15,640 nt of DNA, taken from contig JAUQWT010000203.1 in NCBI GenBank assembly GCA_030835005.1, positions 1 through 15,640 on the forward strand, written 5' to 3'. The notes under the pieces were generated by a model, which worked only from the letters and a program-made list of their open reading frames with translations, searched no databases and had not been told where the DNA came from. The DNA is from Ignavibacteria bacterium (lineage in GTDB: Bacteria; Bacteroidota; Ignavibacteria; Tepidaquicellales; OLB5). The number at the start of each line of letters is the position of its first letter. Within the stretch, counting starts at the first letter, position 1. Of this stretch, positions 7,349 through 12,991 are shown one piece after another. The translations under genes and the position numbers were made by a program.

Positions 7349-8344
7349 ATGAATTTCATACACAAAGAAAAGAACTTATTAGTAGAGAATTTAGACCTGG
7401 CAAACCCGGAGCTTAAAGAGTCCCGGCGTGGTTTTGGAGATGCGCTGGTGGAGCTTGGCAGAACAAATCCCAATGTTGTTGTCTTAGGCGGCGATGTAAG
7501 CGGATCTGTGAGAACAGATCTGTTCAGGGACGCTTACCCTGAGAGATTTATATCTGTTGGGATCGCTGAGCAGGATATGATGGGTGTTGCTGCAGGACTT
7601 GCTGTTGTTGGCAAAATTCCTTTTGCCTCAACATACGGAGAGTTTGCAACAGGCAGACCGTTTGACCAGATAAGACAATCTATTGCTTACAGCGAAATGA
7701 ATGTTAAAATCTGTGCTTCTCATTGCGGATTTACTGTGGGTCCTGACGGAGCAACACACCAGTCACTTGAAGACGTTGCAATAATGAGAGTGTTGCCGCA
7801 CATGAACATTATCACACCAGTTGATTACAATCAAACATACAGAACGATTATTGAATGTTCAAAGATTGATGCGCCTTTTTACGTTAGATTTTACAGGGAT
7901 AATTCACCAAATTTTACCAATCCCGATGCACCCTTTACGTTCGGAAAGGCCGATACACTTTACGATGGCAGTGATTGCACGATCATTGCAAGCGGGCTTA
8001 TGGTTTGGGAAAGTATGATGGCAATAGAATCACTTGCAAAGGAAAAGATATCCATCAGACTGATAAATATGCACACAATAAAACCTCTTGATACTGATGC
8101 AATAATCAGAGCCGCTAAAGAAACGGGCTGTATAGTTACTGCCGAGGATCACCAGAAAAAAGGCGGGTTGGGCGGCGCAGTTGCAGAGACTCTTGCGCAG
8201 CTATATCCGGCACCGGTTGAGTTCATTGGAGCCAATGATACATTTGGAGAATCCGGTAAAGCTACAGAGCTTTATGAGAAATATGGAATTTCAAGCCGCC
8301 ATATTGCAGAAGCAGTTAAGAAAGTAATACGCAGAAAAAAATAA
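7349..8344 (+). CDS. Transketolase, C-terminal (pyrimidine-binding) subunit
   Basis: Second half of the split transketolase; 331 residues. It contains the pyrimidine-binding domain with the catalytic glutamate in SVGIAEQDMMGVAAG (E74), STYGEFATGRPFDQIR (94-109), and GPDGATHQSLEDVAIMR (131-147, H137), then the C-terminal domain from about 195 with IRLINMHTIKPLD and VTAEDHQKKGGLGGAVAE. It must assemble with the subunit encoded at 5968-6858 to form the active site at the interface. The ATG lies 12 bases after the lipoprotein gene stop, without a Shine-Dalgarno. A pyruvate dehydrogenase E1-beta identity is unlikely because the neighbour is a transketolase N-half and the GATHQSLEDVA segment is typical of transketolase-type proteins. 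Confidence 0.93.
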   Translation: MNFIHKEKNLLVENLDLANPELKESRRGFGDALVELGRTNPNVVVLGGDVSGSVRTDLFRDAYPERFISVGIAEQDMMGVAAGLAVVGKIPFASTYGEFATGRPFDQIRQSIAYSEMNVKICASHCGFTVGPDGATHQSLEDVAIMRVLPHMNIITPVDYNQTYRTIIECSKIDAPFYVRFYRDNSPNFTNPDAPFTFGKADTLYDGSDCTIIASGLMVWESMMAIESLAKEKISIRLINMHTIKPLDTDAIIRAAKETGCIVTAEDHQKKGGLGGAVAETLAQLYPAPVEFIGANDTFGESGKATELYEKYGISSRHIAEAVKKVIRRKK

Positions 8345-8373
8345 TATTCACCAAAACCGTTTAAAAGTCCACC

Positions 8374-8429
8374 TCTGTAAAATGCATATTTGTCTACTTT
8401 ACAGATGAGAAAATTCGATTGAATTTTTT
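8374..8429 (+). terminator. Two hairpins after the transketolase operon, weak terminator candidate
   Basis: A perfect 8-base inverted repeat TCTGTAAA (8374-8381) / TTTACAGA (8398-8405) with a 16-base loop is followed by a second one, AAAATTC (8410-8416) / GAATTTT (8421-8427), with a GATT loop and a short T-run. They lie 30-85 bases past the last gene of the long plus-strand block. The stems are AT-rich, so termination would be weak; the first hairpin could instead be an operator for the protease gene downstream. Confidence 0.4.
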
Positions 8430-8491
8430 ATGACTCTTTTGCGGTTTTATCATTTAAAAGAATAAGTTCAAAAAATATCTATCTATCAGGA

Positions 8492-9652
8492 ATGAACAAG
8501 AGCAAATATTTGATTTACACTGCTGTTCTTGCAGCAGTACTGGCTTCGGGGTTTGTTTTCGGGCATTTCGTTTTCAAGAATGAATCACCGATGCTTAAAG
8601 CGGGGGAAACCACTGCAAACAGGGAAAGAATTATTCAGAACATTACTGATTCCCGAGAGAACGCGATTACGAGGACTGTTAAGGATGTATCACAGGCAGT
8701 TGTTGGCATAAACGTGACTGAGCTTAGAGAGTACCGTGACCCCTTTGCAGATGACCCGTTTTTCAGGCAGTTTTTTGGAGACAGGTCTTACAAACAGGAA
8801 GTACAGGGTCTTGGCTCCGGATTTCTGATCTCTGATGATGGATATATAATCACAAATGACCATGTCATAGGCAATGCTACCAAAGTAGTTGTTTCAATGA
8901 CCAATGGTGATCATCTTGATGCTGAAATTATCGGCAAAGATTCTTACAGTGATATCGCAGTACTGAAAATAAATAAATCCGGTTTGCCATATATAAAGCT
9001 CGGTAATTCAGATGACGTGATGATAGGAGAATGGGTGGTGGCTCTCGGCAATCCGTTCGGATTGTTTGAGGTAAATCAGAAACCGACTGTGACAGTTGGT
9101 GTAATAAGCGCATCGGGAATGAAGCTGAACTCCGGCGAGAACCGTTTTTACCGCAACATGATCCAAACTGATGCTGCAATTAACTCGGGTAACAGCGGAG
9201 GGCCGCTTGTAAACAGCATTGGCGAGATAATAGGAATGAATACGCTTATTTATACCGGGAATTCTATGGCAGGCGGCAATATTGGACTTGGTTTTGCGAT
9301 ACCCATAAATAAAGTGAAAAAGATTGTGGACGAATTAAAAAAGAACGGCAAGATCGAAAGGAACTACGATGTAGGATTAAGGCTGCAAACAGTAGATAAA
9401 AATATTGCGCAGTACTTTAAGCTGAATAATGTTCAGGGTGCAATTGTAGTAAGTGTGGAAAGTGGCAGCTCCGCCGGTAATGAAGGCATTAAGCCGGAGG
9501 ACATTATTCTTTCTGTGAACGGTGAAAAGATCGGAAGTGATTCTGATTTTTGGGGGATAATAACAGATATGAATCTGGGCGAAAAAGTAAAGCTAAAGAT
9601 ATTGCGATCAGGCGAAGAGATCGAAAAAGAATTTGAACTGAGAGTGAAGTAA
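8492..9652 (+). CDS. htrA: HtrA/DegQ-type periplasmic serine protease with PDZ domain
   Basis: Envelope quality-control protease that degrades or refolds damaged exported proteins. It has 386 residues. An N-terminal signal or anchor helix (about 6-28) is followed by the trypsin-like domain with the full catalytic triad: H124 (TNDHVIGNA), D154 (YSDIAVLKI) and S235 (NSGNSGGPLV). The GLGSGFLISDDGYIITNDHV segment (107-126) is typical. One PDZ domain follows (about 292-384, with GAIVVSVESGSSAGNEGIKP and DIILSVNG). It resembles single-PDZ DegS/HtrA proteins more than two-PDZ DegP. The region 82-104 (R-D-P-F-A-D-D-P-F-F-R-Q-F-F-G) is the usual LA loop. The ATG is preceded by AGG and a 147-base gap from the transketolase operon, so it probably has its own promoter. 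A strong terminator follows at 9676. Confidence 0.95.
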   Translation: MNKSKYLIYTAVLAAVLASGFVFGHFVFKNESPMLKAGETTANRERIIQNITDSRENAITRTVKDVSQAVVGINVTELREYRDPFADDPFFRQFFGDRSYKQEVQGLGSGFLISDDGYIITNDHVIGNATKVVVSMTNGDHLDAEIIGKDSYSDIAVLKINKSGLPYIKLGNSDDVMIGEWVVALGNPFGLFEVNQKPTVTVGVISASGMKLNSGENRFYRNMIQTDAAINSGNSGGPLVNSIGEIIGMNTLIYTGNSMAGGNIGLGFAIPINKVKKIVDELKKNGKIERNYDVGLRLQTVDKNIAQYFKLNNVQGAIVVSVESGSSAGNEGIKPEDIILSVNGEKIGSDSDFWGIITDMNLGEKVKLKILRSGEEIEKEFELRVK

Positions 9653-9675
9653 TTTTTTTGAACTAACTTTCCGAT

Positions 9676-9704
9676 CAAGGGGGTTTGCCCCTTGTTGTTT
9701 TTGG
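9676..9704 (+). terminator. Intrinsic terminator of the HtrA protease gene
   Basis: Stem CAAGGGG (9676-9682), loop GTTTG, stem CCCCTTG (9688-9694), followed by the T-rich tract TTGTTTTT. It starts 24 bases after the protease stop codon. The perfect GC-rich 7-base stem followed by T residues is a textbook Rho-independent terminator. Confidence 0.8.
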
Positions 9705-9726
9705 GAAATAATTGAGTTTGCATAAT

Positions 9727-9754
9727 AACAAGGGGTTTTGGACAACCCCTTGTT
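9727..9754. repeat. Perfect 11-base inverted repeat
   Basis: AACAAGGGGTT (9727-9737) and AACCCCTTGTT (9744-9754) form a perfect 11-base stem with a 6-base loop. The core CAAGGGG/CCCCTTG is the same as in the terminator at 9676-9694, so this looks like a second copy. No T-run follows directly on either strand. Confidence 0.75.
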
Positions 9755-9794
9755 CGGTTATATGTTGTTTGTTCGGTGTAAAAATAATAAAGAA

Positions 9795-9816
9795 GGACAA
9801 GCATTACTGCCTGTAC
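9795..9816. repeat. Imperfect palindrome, related to the one at 9871
   Basis: GGACAAGCA (9795-9803), loop TTAC, TGCCTGTAC (9808-9816). One mismatch and one possible G-U pair. Read on the minus strand it is followed by a T-rich stretch and could be a weaker second terminator for the T9SS gene. Confidence 0.6.
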
Positions 9817-9825
9817 TCAATGCGA

Positions 9826-9843
9826 ACAGACAGGAATGTCTGT
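9826..9843. repeat. Perfect 7-base inverted repeat with GGAA loop
   Basis: ACAGACA (9826-9832), loop GGAA, TGTCTGT (9837-9843). The loop is of the GNRA type in plus-strand RNA. Its stem is closely related to that of the hairpin at 9919-9938. Confidence 0.6.
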
Positions 9844-9863
9844 GCCACTAAAACTTTCATAAT

Positions 9864-9892
9864 AAAAAAAGGACAGGCATTTCTGCTTGTCC
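9864..9892 (-). terminator. Intrinsic terminator of the minus-strand T9SS/nuoI cluster
   Basis: Read on the minus strand: GGACAAGCA, loop GAAA, TGCCTGTCC (9-base stem with one G-U pair), followed by seven T residues (9870-9864). It begins 64 bases after the T9SS gene stop, and a further 7-base hairpin (9919-9938) lies in between. Stem and T-tract fit a Rho-independent terminator well. Confidence 0.75.
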
Positions 9893-9918
9893 AAATTTCA
9901 AAATTTATCAAAAAACTA

Positions 9919-9938
9919 CACAGACAGTAAAGTCTGTG
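9919..9938. repeat. Perfect 7-base inverted repeat
   Basis: CACAGAC (9919-9925), loop AGTAAA, GTCTGTG (9932-9938), 18 bases beyond the T9SS gene stop on the minus strand. It shares ACAGAC/GTCTGT with the hairpin at 9826-9843, so the pair may come from a local duplication that also copied the neighbouring GGACArGCA hairpin. Confidence 0.6.
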
Positions 9939-9956
9939 ATACTACAGATTCAATTC

Positions 9957-10694
9957 TTATTTCGTTAAGATCATTTTTTTCACTTCTGAATACTTCCCGG
10001 TTTCAAGCTTATAAAAGTATATTCCGCTTGTGAGATTAGAGTATTTAGAGGCGTCAAAAGTAACTGTATAAGTGCCCTTTGCCTGTTCTCCTTCAACAAG
10101 GGTAGCAACCTCTTTCCCGATCAGATCAAACACCTTCAGCTTAACGTATGATGCATCAAAAAGCTCATAAGAAATGTTTGTAGAGGGATTGAACGGATTT
10201 GGAGTATTCTGTTCTATCTTAAAATTACGAATACCTGTCACTCCGATTTTCAATTCATCAGCTTCAAATAACACCTGGCCATTGGATGAATATCCTTTAA
10301 GCTTATAGAAATAAACGCCGTCTCTTTCGGGCTCATCCTCATAATCATACATATAAATAAGCTTGTTATCGCCTGTTACGGATTTTTCCAGGAAGTCATC
10401 TTTCCTTATTCTGTTGTCATTTATCCTGACATATTCCTTTTTCTTAGGGTCTAGTCTTAAAACCTCAAAATAAGAAATGTCCCTGGGGTTCTGCAGACGC
10501 CAGTTAAGGTAAATAGTTTTGTCCTTAATCTTTGCTGAAAATACGGTAAGAGCGTCAGTTGAGTCTCCTGCGGGCTCTTCGGCTAAAACATCATTTTCAG
10601 AATCGGGCAGAAGAATTTTCTCCGCTGCAGCCGTGTTAAGGCCAGAGAGAAGTATCAATGCAAAGAGAGCAGCAAACAATAAGTTTTTAATCAT
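9957..10694 (-). CDS. Secreted protein with FnIII-like domain and T9SS type A sorting domain
   Basis: Predicted type IX secretion cargo, 245 residues. Signal peptide at 1-24 (MIKN, then a Leu/Ala-rich core, ending T-A-A-A). A linker rich in Asp, Glu and Ala (25-48) leads to a beta-rich domain (about 50-152). Its sequence YLNWRLQNPRDISYFEVLRL and GVYFYKLKGYSSNGQVLFEA follows the fibronectin-III-like pattern common in Bacteroidota cargo. The C-terminal sorting domain (about 158-245) has QNTPNPFNPSTNISYEL, LKVFDLIGKEVATLV, GTYTVTFDA and SGIYFYKLETG. That domain directs export across the outer membrane by the Por system and is usually removed. The start codon overlaps the stop of nuoI by 4 bases (ATGA), so translation is probably coupled. 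What the protein binds is unknown. Confidence 0.9.
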   Translation of the reverse strand: MIKNLLFAALFALILLSGLNTAAAEKILLPDSENDVLAEEPAGDSTDALTVFSAKIKDKTIYLNWRLQNPRDISYFEVLRLDPKKKEYVRINDNRIRKDDFLEKSVTGDNKLIYMYDYEDEPERDGVYFYKLKGYSSNGQVLFEADELKIGVTGIRNFKIEQNTPNPFNPSTNISYELFDASYVKLKVFDLIGKEVATLVEGEQAKGTYTVTFDASKYSNLTSGIYFYKLETGKYSEVKKMILTK

Positions 10695-11203
10695 ACATTT
10701 TCATGTAAAAATTCAAGGCGCCTTTTTAAGCGGCGTTCGCTCATAAAAAGCTTTTCTTTTGGGAAAATTGCCTCGTTTTGGGAAGTAAAAGTAAGTATAT
10801 ATTCGTCACTCATAACAATGGCTTCTTCAGGGCAAACCTCCTCACAGAAGCCGCAGAAAATACACCTGAGCATGTTTATCTCAAACTTCTCGGGGTATCG
10901 TTCCTTATCCTGCGAAGGTGTTTCATTTGCCTGCACTTCTATTGCCAGAGCAGGGCACACTCTTGAACATAATCCGCATGCTACACATCTCTCGACACCA
11001 TTTTCGGCTCGAACAAGTACCGGCCTGCCGCGGAATGCTGTTGGGGGTGTCCATTTTTCTTCCGGGTACTGGCGCGTTACCTTTGGCTTGAACATTTGCC
11101 TAAGTGTAAGCCATAAACCGCCAACAATCTGGGGTATATAGGTCTTTTCCAGTAATGTAAGGTCTTTGCTTCGAACTTGCTGTACTTCTGTCATATTATT
11201 CAT
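10691..11203 (-). CDS. nuoI: NADH-quinone oxidoreductase subunit I (orphan)
   Basis: Iron-sulfur subunit of respiratory complex I, on the cytoplasmic arm, relaying electrons toward the quinone site through two [4Fe-4S] clusters. It has 170 residues, near the family length of 160-180. Ligands for both clusters are complete: C73, C76, C79 (CVACGLC) with C124, and C114, C117, C120 (CIFCGFC) with C83, each set closed by CP. The segment FRGRPVLVRAENGVERC upstream and YPEKFEINMLRC between the clusters are typical of NuoI rather than of a plain ferredoxin. The ATG at 11203 is used; a second Met lies at residue 4. No other nuo gene is visible in the window: the neighbours on both sides are T9SS cargo genes. 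It could be the sole nuoI or an extra copy. Confidence 0.9.
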   Translation of the reverse strand: MNNMTEVQQVRSKDLTLLEKTYIPQIVGGLWLTLRQMFKPKVTRQYPEEKWTPPTAFRGRPVLVRAENGVERCVACGLCSRVCPALAIEVQANETPSQDKERYPEKFEINMLRCIFCGFCEEVCPEEAIVMSDEYILTFTSQNEAIFPKEKLFMSERRLKRRLEFLHENV

Positions 11204-11210
11204 TTAATTA

Positions 11211-11234
11211 AACAAAGTGCACAGTGCACTTGTT
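11211..11234. promoter_or_regulatory. Near-perfect palindrome just upstream of nuoI
   Basis: AAGTGCAC (11215-11222), centre A, GTGCACTT (11224-11231): 8-base arms about one base. With one bulged A the symmetry extends to AACAA/TTGTT on the outside. It sits 8-31 bases before the nuoI start, in a 52-base gap. It could be an operator for a dimeric regulator or an mRNA hairpin covering the nuoI start region; there is no T-run on the nuoI-transcribed (minus) strand, so a terminator for the upstream T9SS gene is less likely. Confidence 0.5.
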
Positions 11235-11255
11235 CCATCACATTTGTGTCCCGAT

Positions 11256-11999
11256 CTACTTCACTAAAACCATTTTCTTAACATCAACAAATTCGCCTGC
11301 GCGCAGGCTGTAATAATACATCCCTGATGATAATCCCTTCGCGTCAAAATCAACTTCATATTCTCCCGGAGTCATATTCTGATTTACCAAAGCTTTAACC
11401 TCACGCCCAAGAATATCATAGACCCTCAAAGAAACAAAATCTCCTTTGGGAATTGAGAAACTTATCCTGGTGACAGGATTAAATGGATTTGGATAGTTCT
11501 GTGACAGTCTGAACTCATTTGCTACCGTACCGATCTGCTGGATCCCAATTGCACCCAGTGAAGATGCCCTGAAATCAACTTCAACATACTGAGTCGGGTC
11601 TGAAACAAGCTCGGCTCTTAATCTAACATAGCCGGCTCCTTCAACAAAATGATTTTCAATTGGGTCATAGCAGTAAAAATGCTGGGATACTGTGTCATCA
11701 GCCTGGCCAGTAGTATAAAAATCGGTAACTGTATCAACTTCGCTGGAGAAGCAATTACTATAGTTGCAGATTGATGTTCCCAGTTCTTCCCATCCCGGAG
11801 TAAGATCCTGAATAACACGTATGAGCCTGATGCTGTGTGTACCCGATAGTACTTTCAAAAGTGAGTATGAGACTATTTCATAATCATTGGTATCTGTATT
11901 ATGAACCATTGCCGGGGAAATCCTTTCAAAAGTGAAAGTCTGTGAAAAAGATGAAAAAGTTAAAGTTAAAAATGCTAAAGCAAAAACTAATTTCTTCAT
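11256..11999 (-). CDS. Secreted protein with T9SS type A sorting domain
   Basis: Predicted type IX secretion cargo, 247 residues. Signal peptide at about 1-19 (MKKLVFALAFLTLTFSSFS). The mature domain (about 20-147) is beta-rich. It contains LTPGWEELGTSICNYSNCF (66-84) with C78 and C83, plus C110; a disulfide between C78 and C83 is plausible after export. This Trp ... C-x4-C layout followed by G-x-G-x-V-x-L-R resembles a small immunoglobulin-like beta domain that I associate with Bacteroidota cargo, but I cannot name it precisely. The sorting domain (about 163-247) has FRLSQNYPNPFNPVTRISFS, LRVYDILGREVKALV, GEYEVDFDAKGLSSGMYYYS and ends KKMVLVK. It is the first gene of a minus-strand cluster with nuoI 52 bases downstream. 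A Bacteroidota-type promoter candidate lies at 12020-12051. Confidence 0.9.
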   Translation of the reverse strand: MKKLVFALAFLTLTFSSFSQTFTFERISPAMVHNTDTNDYEIVSYSLLKVLSGTHSIRLIRVIQDLTPGWEELGTSICNYSNCFSSEVDTVTDFYTTGQADDTVSQHFYCYDPIENHFVEGAGYVRLRAELVSDPTQYVEVDFRASSLGAIGIQQIGTVANEFRLSQNYPNPFNPVTRISFSIPKGDFVSLRVYDILGREVKALVNQNMTPGEYEVDFDAKGLSSGMYYYSLRAGEFVDVKKMVLVK

Positions 12000-12019
12000 A
12001 GATTTGGTTAGATTTTAGA

Positions 12020-12051
12020 CAAATTTATATCAATAACAGATGAAAATCAAT
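12020..12051 (-). promoter_or_regulatory. Bacteroidota-type promoter candidate for the T9SS/nuoI cluster
   Basis: Read on the minus strand, ATTG (12051-12048), a 20-base spacer and TAAATTTG (12027-12020) match the -33 TTTG / -7 TAnnTTTG consensus of the Bacteroidota primary sigma factor, with one mismatch in the -33 box. The -7 box ends 20 bases before the ATG at 11999. Confidence 0.5.
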
Positions 12052-12150
12052 CGAATTTGATGGTATTTTGCAGGGCATGTAAGACCATAATTTTACTTAA
12101 TTAAAGAAAAAAGTAATCCAAATAAATACAATTTTCAGATAAAAATATGA

Positions 12151-12624
12151 TTAATATACTCTCTTATCTTTTTTTGAATCCCAGTACTTGAACAGTTCAA
12201 CACATTCTTTTTTCATAAAATCACTCGTGATCTTTACATTACTCAATCCCATTTCTTTCAGCATGTGGTTTGATACTTTCAATTCGTTGAATCCAAATCT
12301 TTCGGCATCAGAGATATCTGCTCCGTAAAATATTTTGTCGATCCTTGCCCAGTGTATTGCCGTGAAGCACATGGGACAGGGTTCGCAAGTTGAGTATATT
12401 GTACTTCCGCTCAAATCGATATTATCTATCTTTCTGCAGGCATTTCTTATCGCATGTATCTCGCCGTGGGCAGTGATATCTGTGCTTTCCCATACAATGT
12501 TATGGTCGCAAGCAATTACGATTCCATTATTTACAATGCATGCAGCAAAAGGGGATTGACCTTTATCCACGCCCTCTCTGCATTTATCAATAGCCATCTG
12601 CATGAATTTTTTGTGTTCGCTCAT
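12151..12624 (-). CDS. GuaD-like cytosine-deaminase-fold nucleobase/nucleoside deaminase
   Basis: Zinc-dependent deaminase of the cytidine-deaminase fold, 157 residues. Zinc/catalytic motifs: TAHGEIHAIRNAC (H53 zinc ligand, E55 proton shuttle) and STCEPCPMCFTAI (C80 and C83 zinc ligands). The part after the second motif, HWARIDKIFYGADISDAERFGF (91-112), and the C-terminus ending KRVY resemble Bacillus GuaD (guanine to xanthine), whose C-terminal segment swaps between subunits and ends in a tyrosine. HGE replaces the more frequent HAE; both occur in the superfamily. tRNA adenosine deaminase TadA is less likely given the GuaD-type segment, but the substrate cannot be settled from sequence alone. 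The gene stands alone between two gaps. The ATG at 12624 is chosen because the helix before the first strand begins right after it. Confidence 0.87.
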   Translation of the reverse strand: MSEHKKFMQMAIDKCREGVDKGQSPFAACIVNNGIVIACDHNIVWESTDITAHGEIHAIRNACRKIDNIDLSGSTIYSTCEPCPMCFTAIHWARIDKIFYGADISDAERFGFNELKVSNHMLKEMGLSNVKITSDFMKKECVELFKYWDSKKDKRVY

Positions 12625-12643
12625 ATTTCCCTTTTCGGATTTA

Positions 12644-12651
12644 CAAATATA
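12644..12651 (-). promoter_or_regulatory. Bacteroidota-type -7 box candidate for the deaminase gene
   Basis: Read on the minus strand the sequence is TATATTTG, a full match to TAnnTTTG, ending 20 bases before the ATG at 12624. This is the same spacing as at the other minus-strand promoter candidate (12020-12027). The -33 region at the expected distance gives only TTCG, so the match is half strong. Confidence 0.4.
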
Positions 12652-12669
12652 CCGAAAATTGCTGTAGCC

Positions 12670-12684
12670 CGAAACGCTGTTTCG
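12670..12684. repeat. Short palindrome CGAAAC-GCT-GTTTCG
   Basis: Perfect 6-base arms CGAAAC (12670-12675) and GTTTCG (12679-12684) around GCT. It falls next to where the -33 region of the deaminase promoter would be, so it could be an operator or part of a dispersed repeat. Confidence 0.5.
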
Positions 12685-12716
12685 AGTATATTGACTTTAG
12701 GAAAGAATGAGCAGCC

Positions 12717-12772
12717 TCACCCCTCCAAAGGAGTCCTTCGGACCAGCCCCTCTCTTGTGAGGAGATGGGTGA
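12717..12772. repeat. Imperfect REP-like palindrome, 56 bases
   Basis: Outer stem TCACCCCTCC (12717-12726) pairs with GGAG (12761-12764) and GGGTGA (12767-12772), with AT bulged out at 12765-12766. Inside lie a small hairpin GTCC-TTC-GGAC (12733-12743) and the pyrimidine-rich CCCCTCTC followed by TTGTGAG. The composition is much more GC-rich than the flanks. The pattern is like short dispersed palindromic repeats found between genes in many bacteria; copy number cannot be judged from one window. Confidence 0.5.
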
Positions 12773-12801
12773 AGATAAGCGCTCTGGTCATGTGACCTGA
12801 G

Positions 12802-12911
12802 TAACGGCAATAACTCACTGAAACTACATACCCTATTTTTATGTCTTATAATTAAACAATAAATCTTATATTTACTATAATCAGGTTGAATAGTGCTGAG
12901 TTATTCCGTTA
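12802..12911. repeat. 110-base stretch bounded by inverted repeats
   Basis: TAACGGCAATAACTCA (12802-12817) is the reverse complement of TGAGTTATTCCGTTA (12897-12911) apart from one extra base. The 79 bases between them are very AT-rich and non-coding. This could be a small non-autonomous (MITE-like) element or a long-range regulatory hairpin. I see no flanking target-site duplication. Confidence 0.45.
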
Positions 12912-12991
12912 ATTTCCAATGTTTTACATTAAATCAGTCGGAACTTAACTTACGAAAACCTGTTTAATACCTGTGAACTGAAAAAAACTTA

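Larger units (their letters stand above)
9653..9956. other. Convergent intergenic region with six hairpins in three related pairs
   Basis: No convincing gene lies here. The stretch separates the protease gene (plus strand) from a T9SS cargo gene (minus strand). It contains hairpins at 9676-9694 and 9727-9754 (both with CAAGGGG/CCCCTTG), at 9795-9816 and 9871-9892 (both GGACArGCA ... TGCyTGT), and at 9826-9843 and 9919-9938 (both with ACAGAC/GTCTGT stems). At least two look like intrinsic terminators facing each other. The related pairs suggest duplication. Open frames across it on either strand lack any recognisable family and read through the hairpins. Confidence 0.7.
12625..12991. other. 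Divergent intergenic region with stacked palindromes
   Basis: This 367-base stretch separates the deaminase gene (minus) from the PASTA gene (plus). I see no gene in it. It holds a -7-type promoter box for the deaminase (12644-12651), a 6-base inverted repeat (12670-12684), a larger imperfect palindrome (12717-12772), a 12-base palindrome (12786-12797) and a pair of 15-16-base inverted repeats (12802-12817 and 12897-12911). The last 80 bases before the PASTA start show no clear promoter. Confidence 0.7.

Noticed and set aside
8444..8475. Possible promoter of the protease gene (TTTTG, 21-base spacer, TAAGTTCA)
   Set aside because: The -7 box misses two of the four TTTG bases, so it is too weak to list as a feature.
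9433..9804. Minus-strand open frame of 123 codons across the end of the protease gene
   Set aside because: Half of it is antisense to the PDZ domain and the rest reads through two terminator-like hairpins. No recognisable family.
9712..9930. Plus-strand open frame of 72 codons in the convergent gap
   Set aside because: It spans several hairpins and has no recognisable domain or start signal, so it is more likely non-coding.
9676..9938. CRISPR-like array
   Set aside because: The repeats are palindromic pairs with differing spacing and sequence. There is no constant direct repeat with equal spacers and no cas gene nearby.
10818..11141. Plus-strand open frame of 107 codons opposite nuoI
   Set aside because: It is antisense to the two iron-sulfur motifs of nuoI and has no family signature.
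12454..12795. Plus-strand open frame of 113 codons overlapping the deaminase start
   Set aside because: The deaminase on the other strand has full catalytic motifs. This frame is its shadow plus the palindrome region.
12968..12975. TACCTGTG as a -7 box for the PASTA gene
   Set aside because: One mismatch in the box, no -33 element at the right distance, and very close to the start codon.
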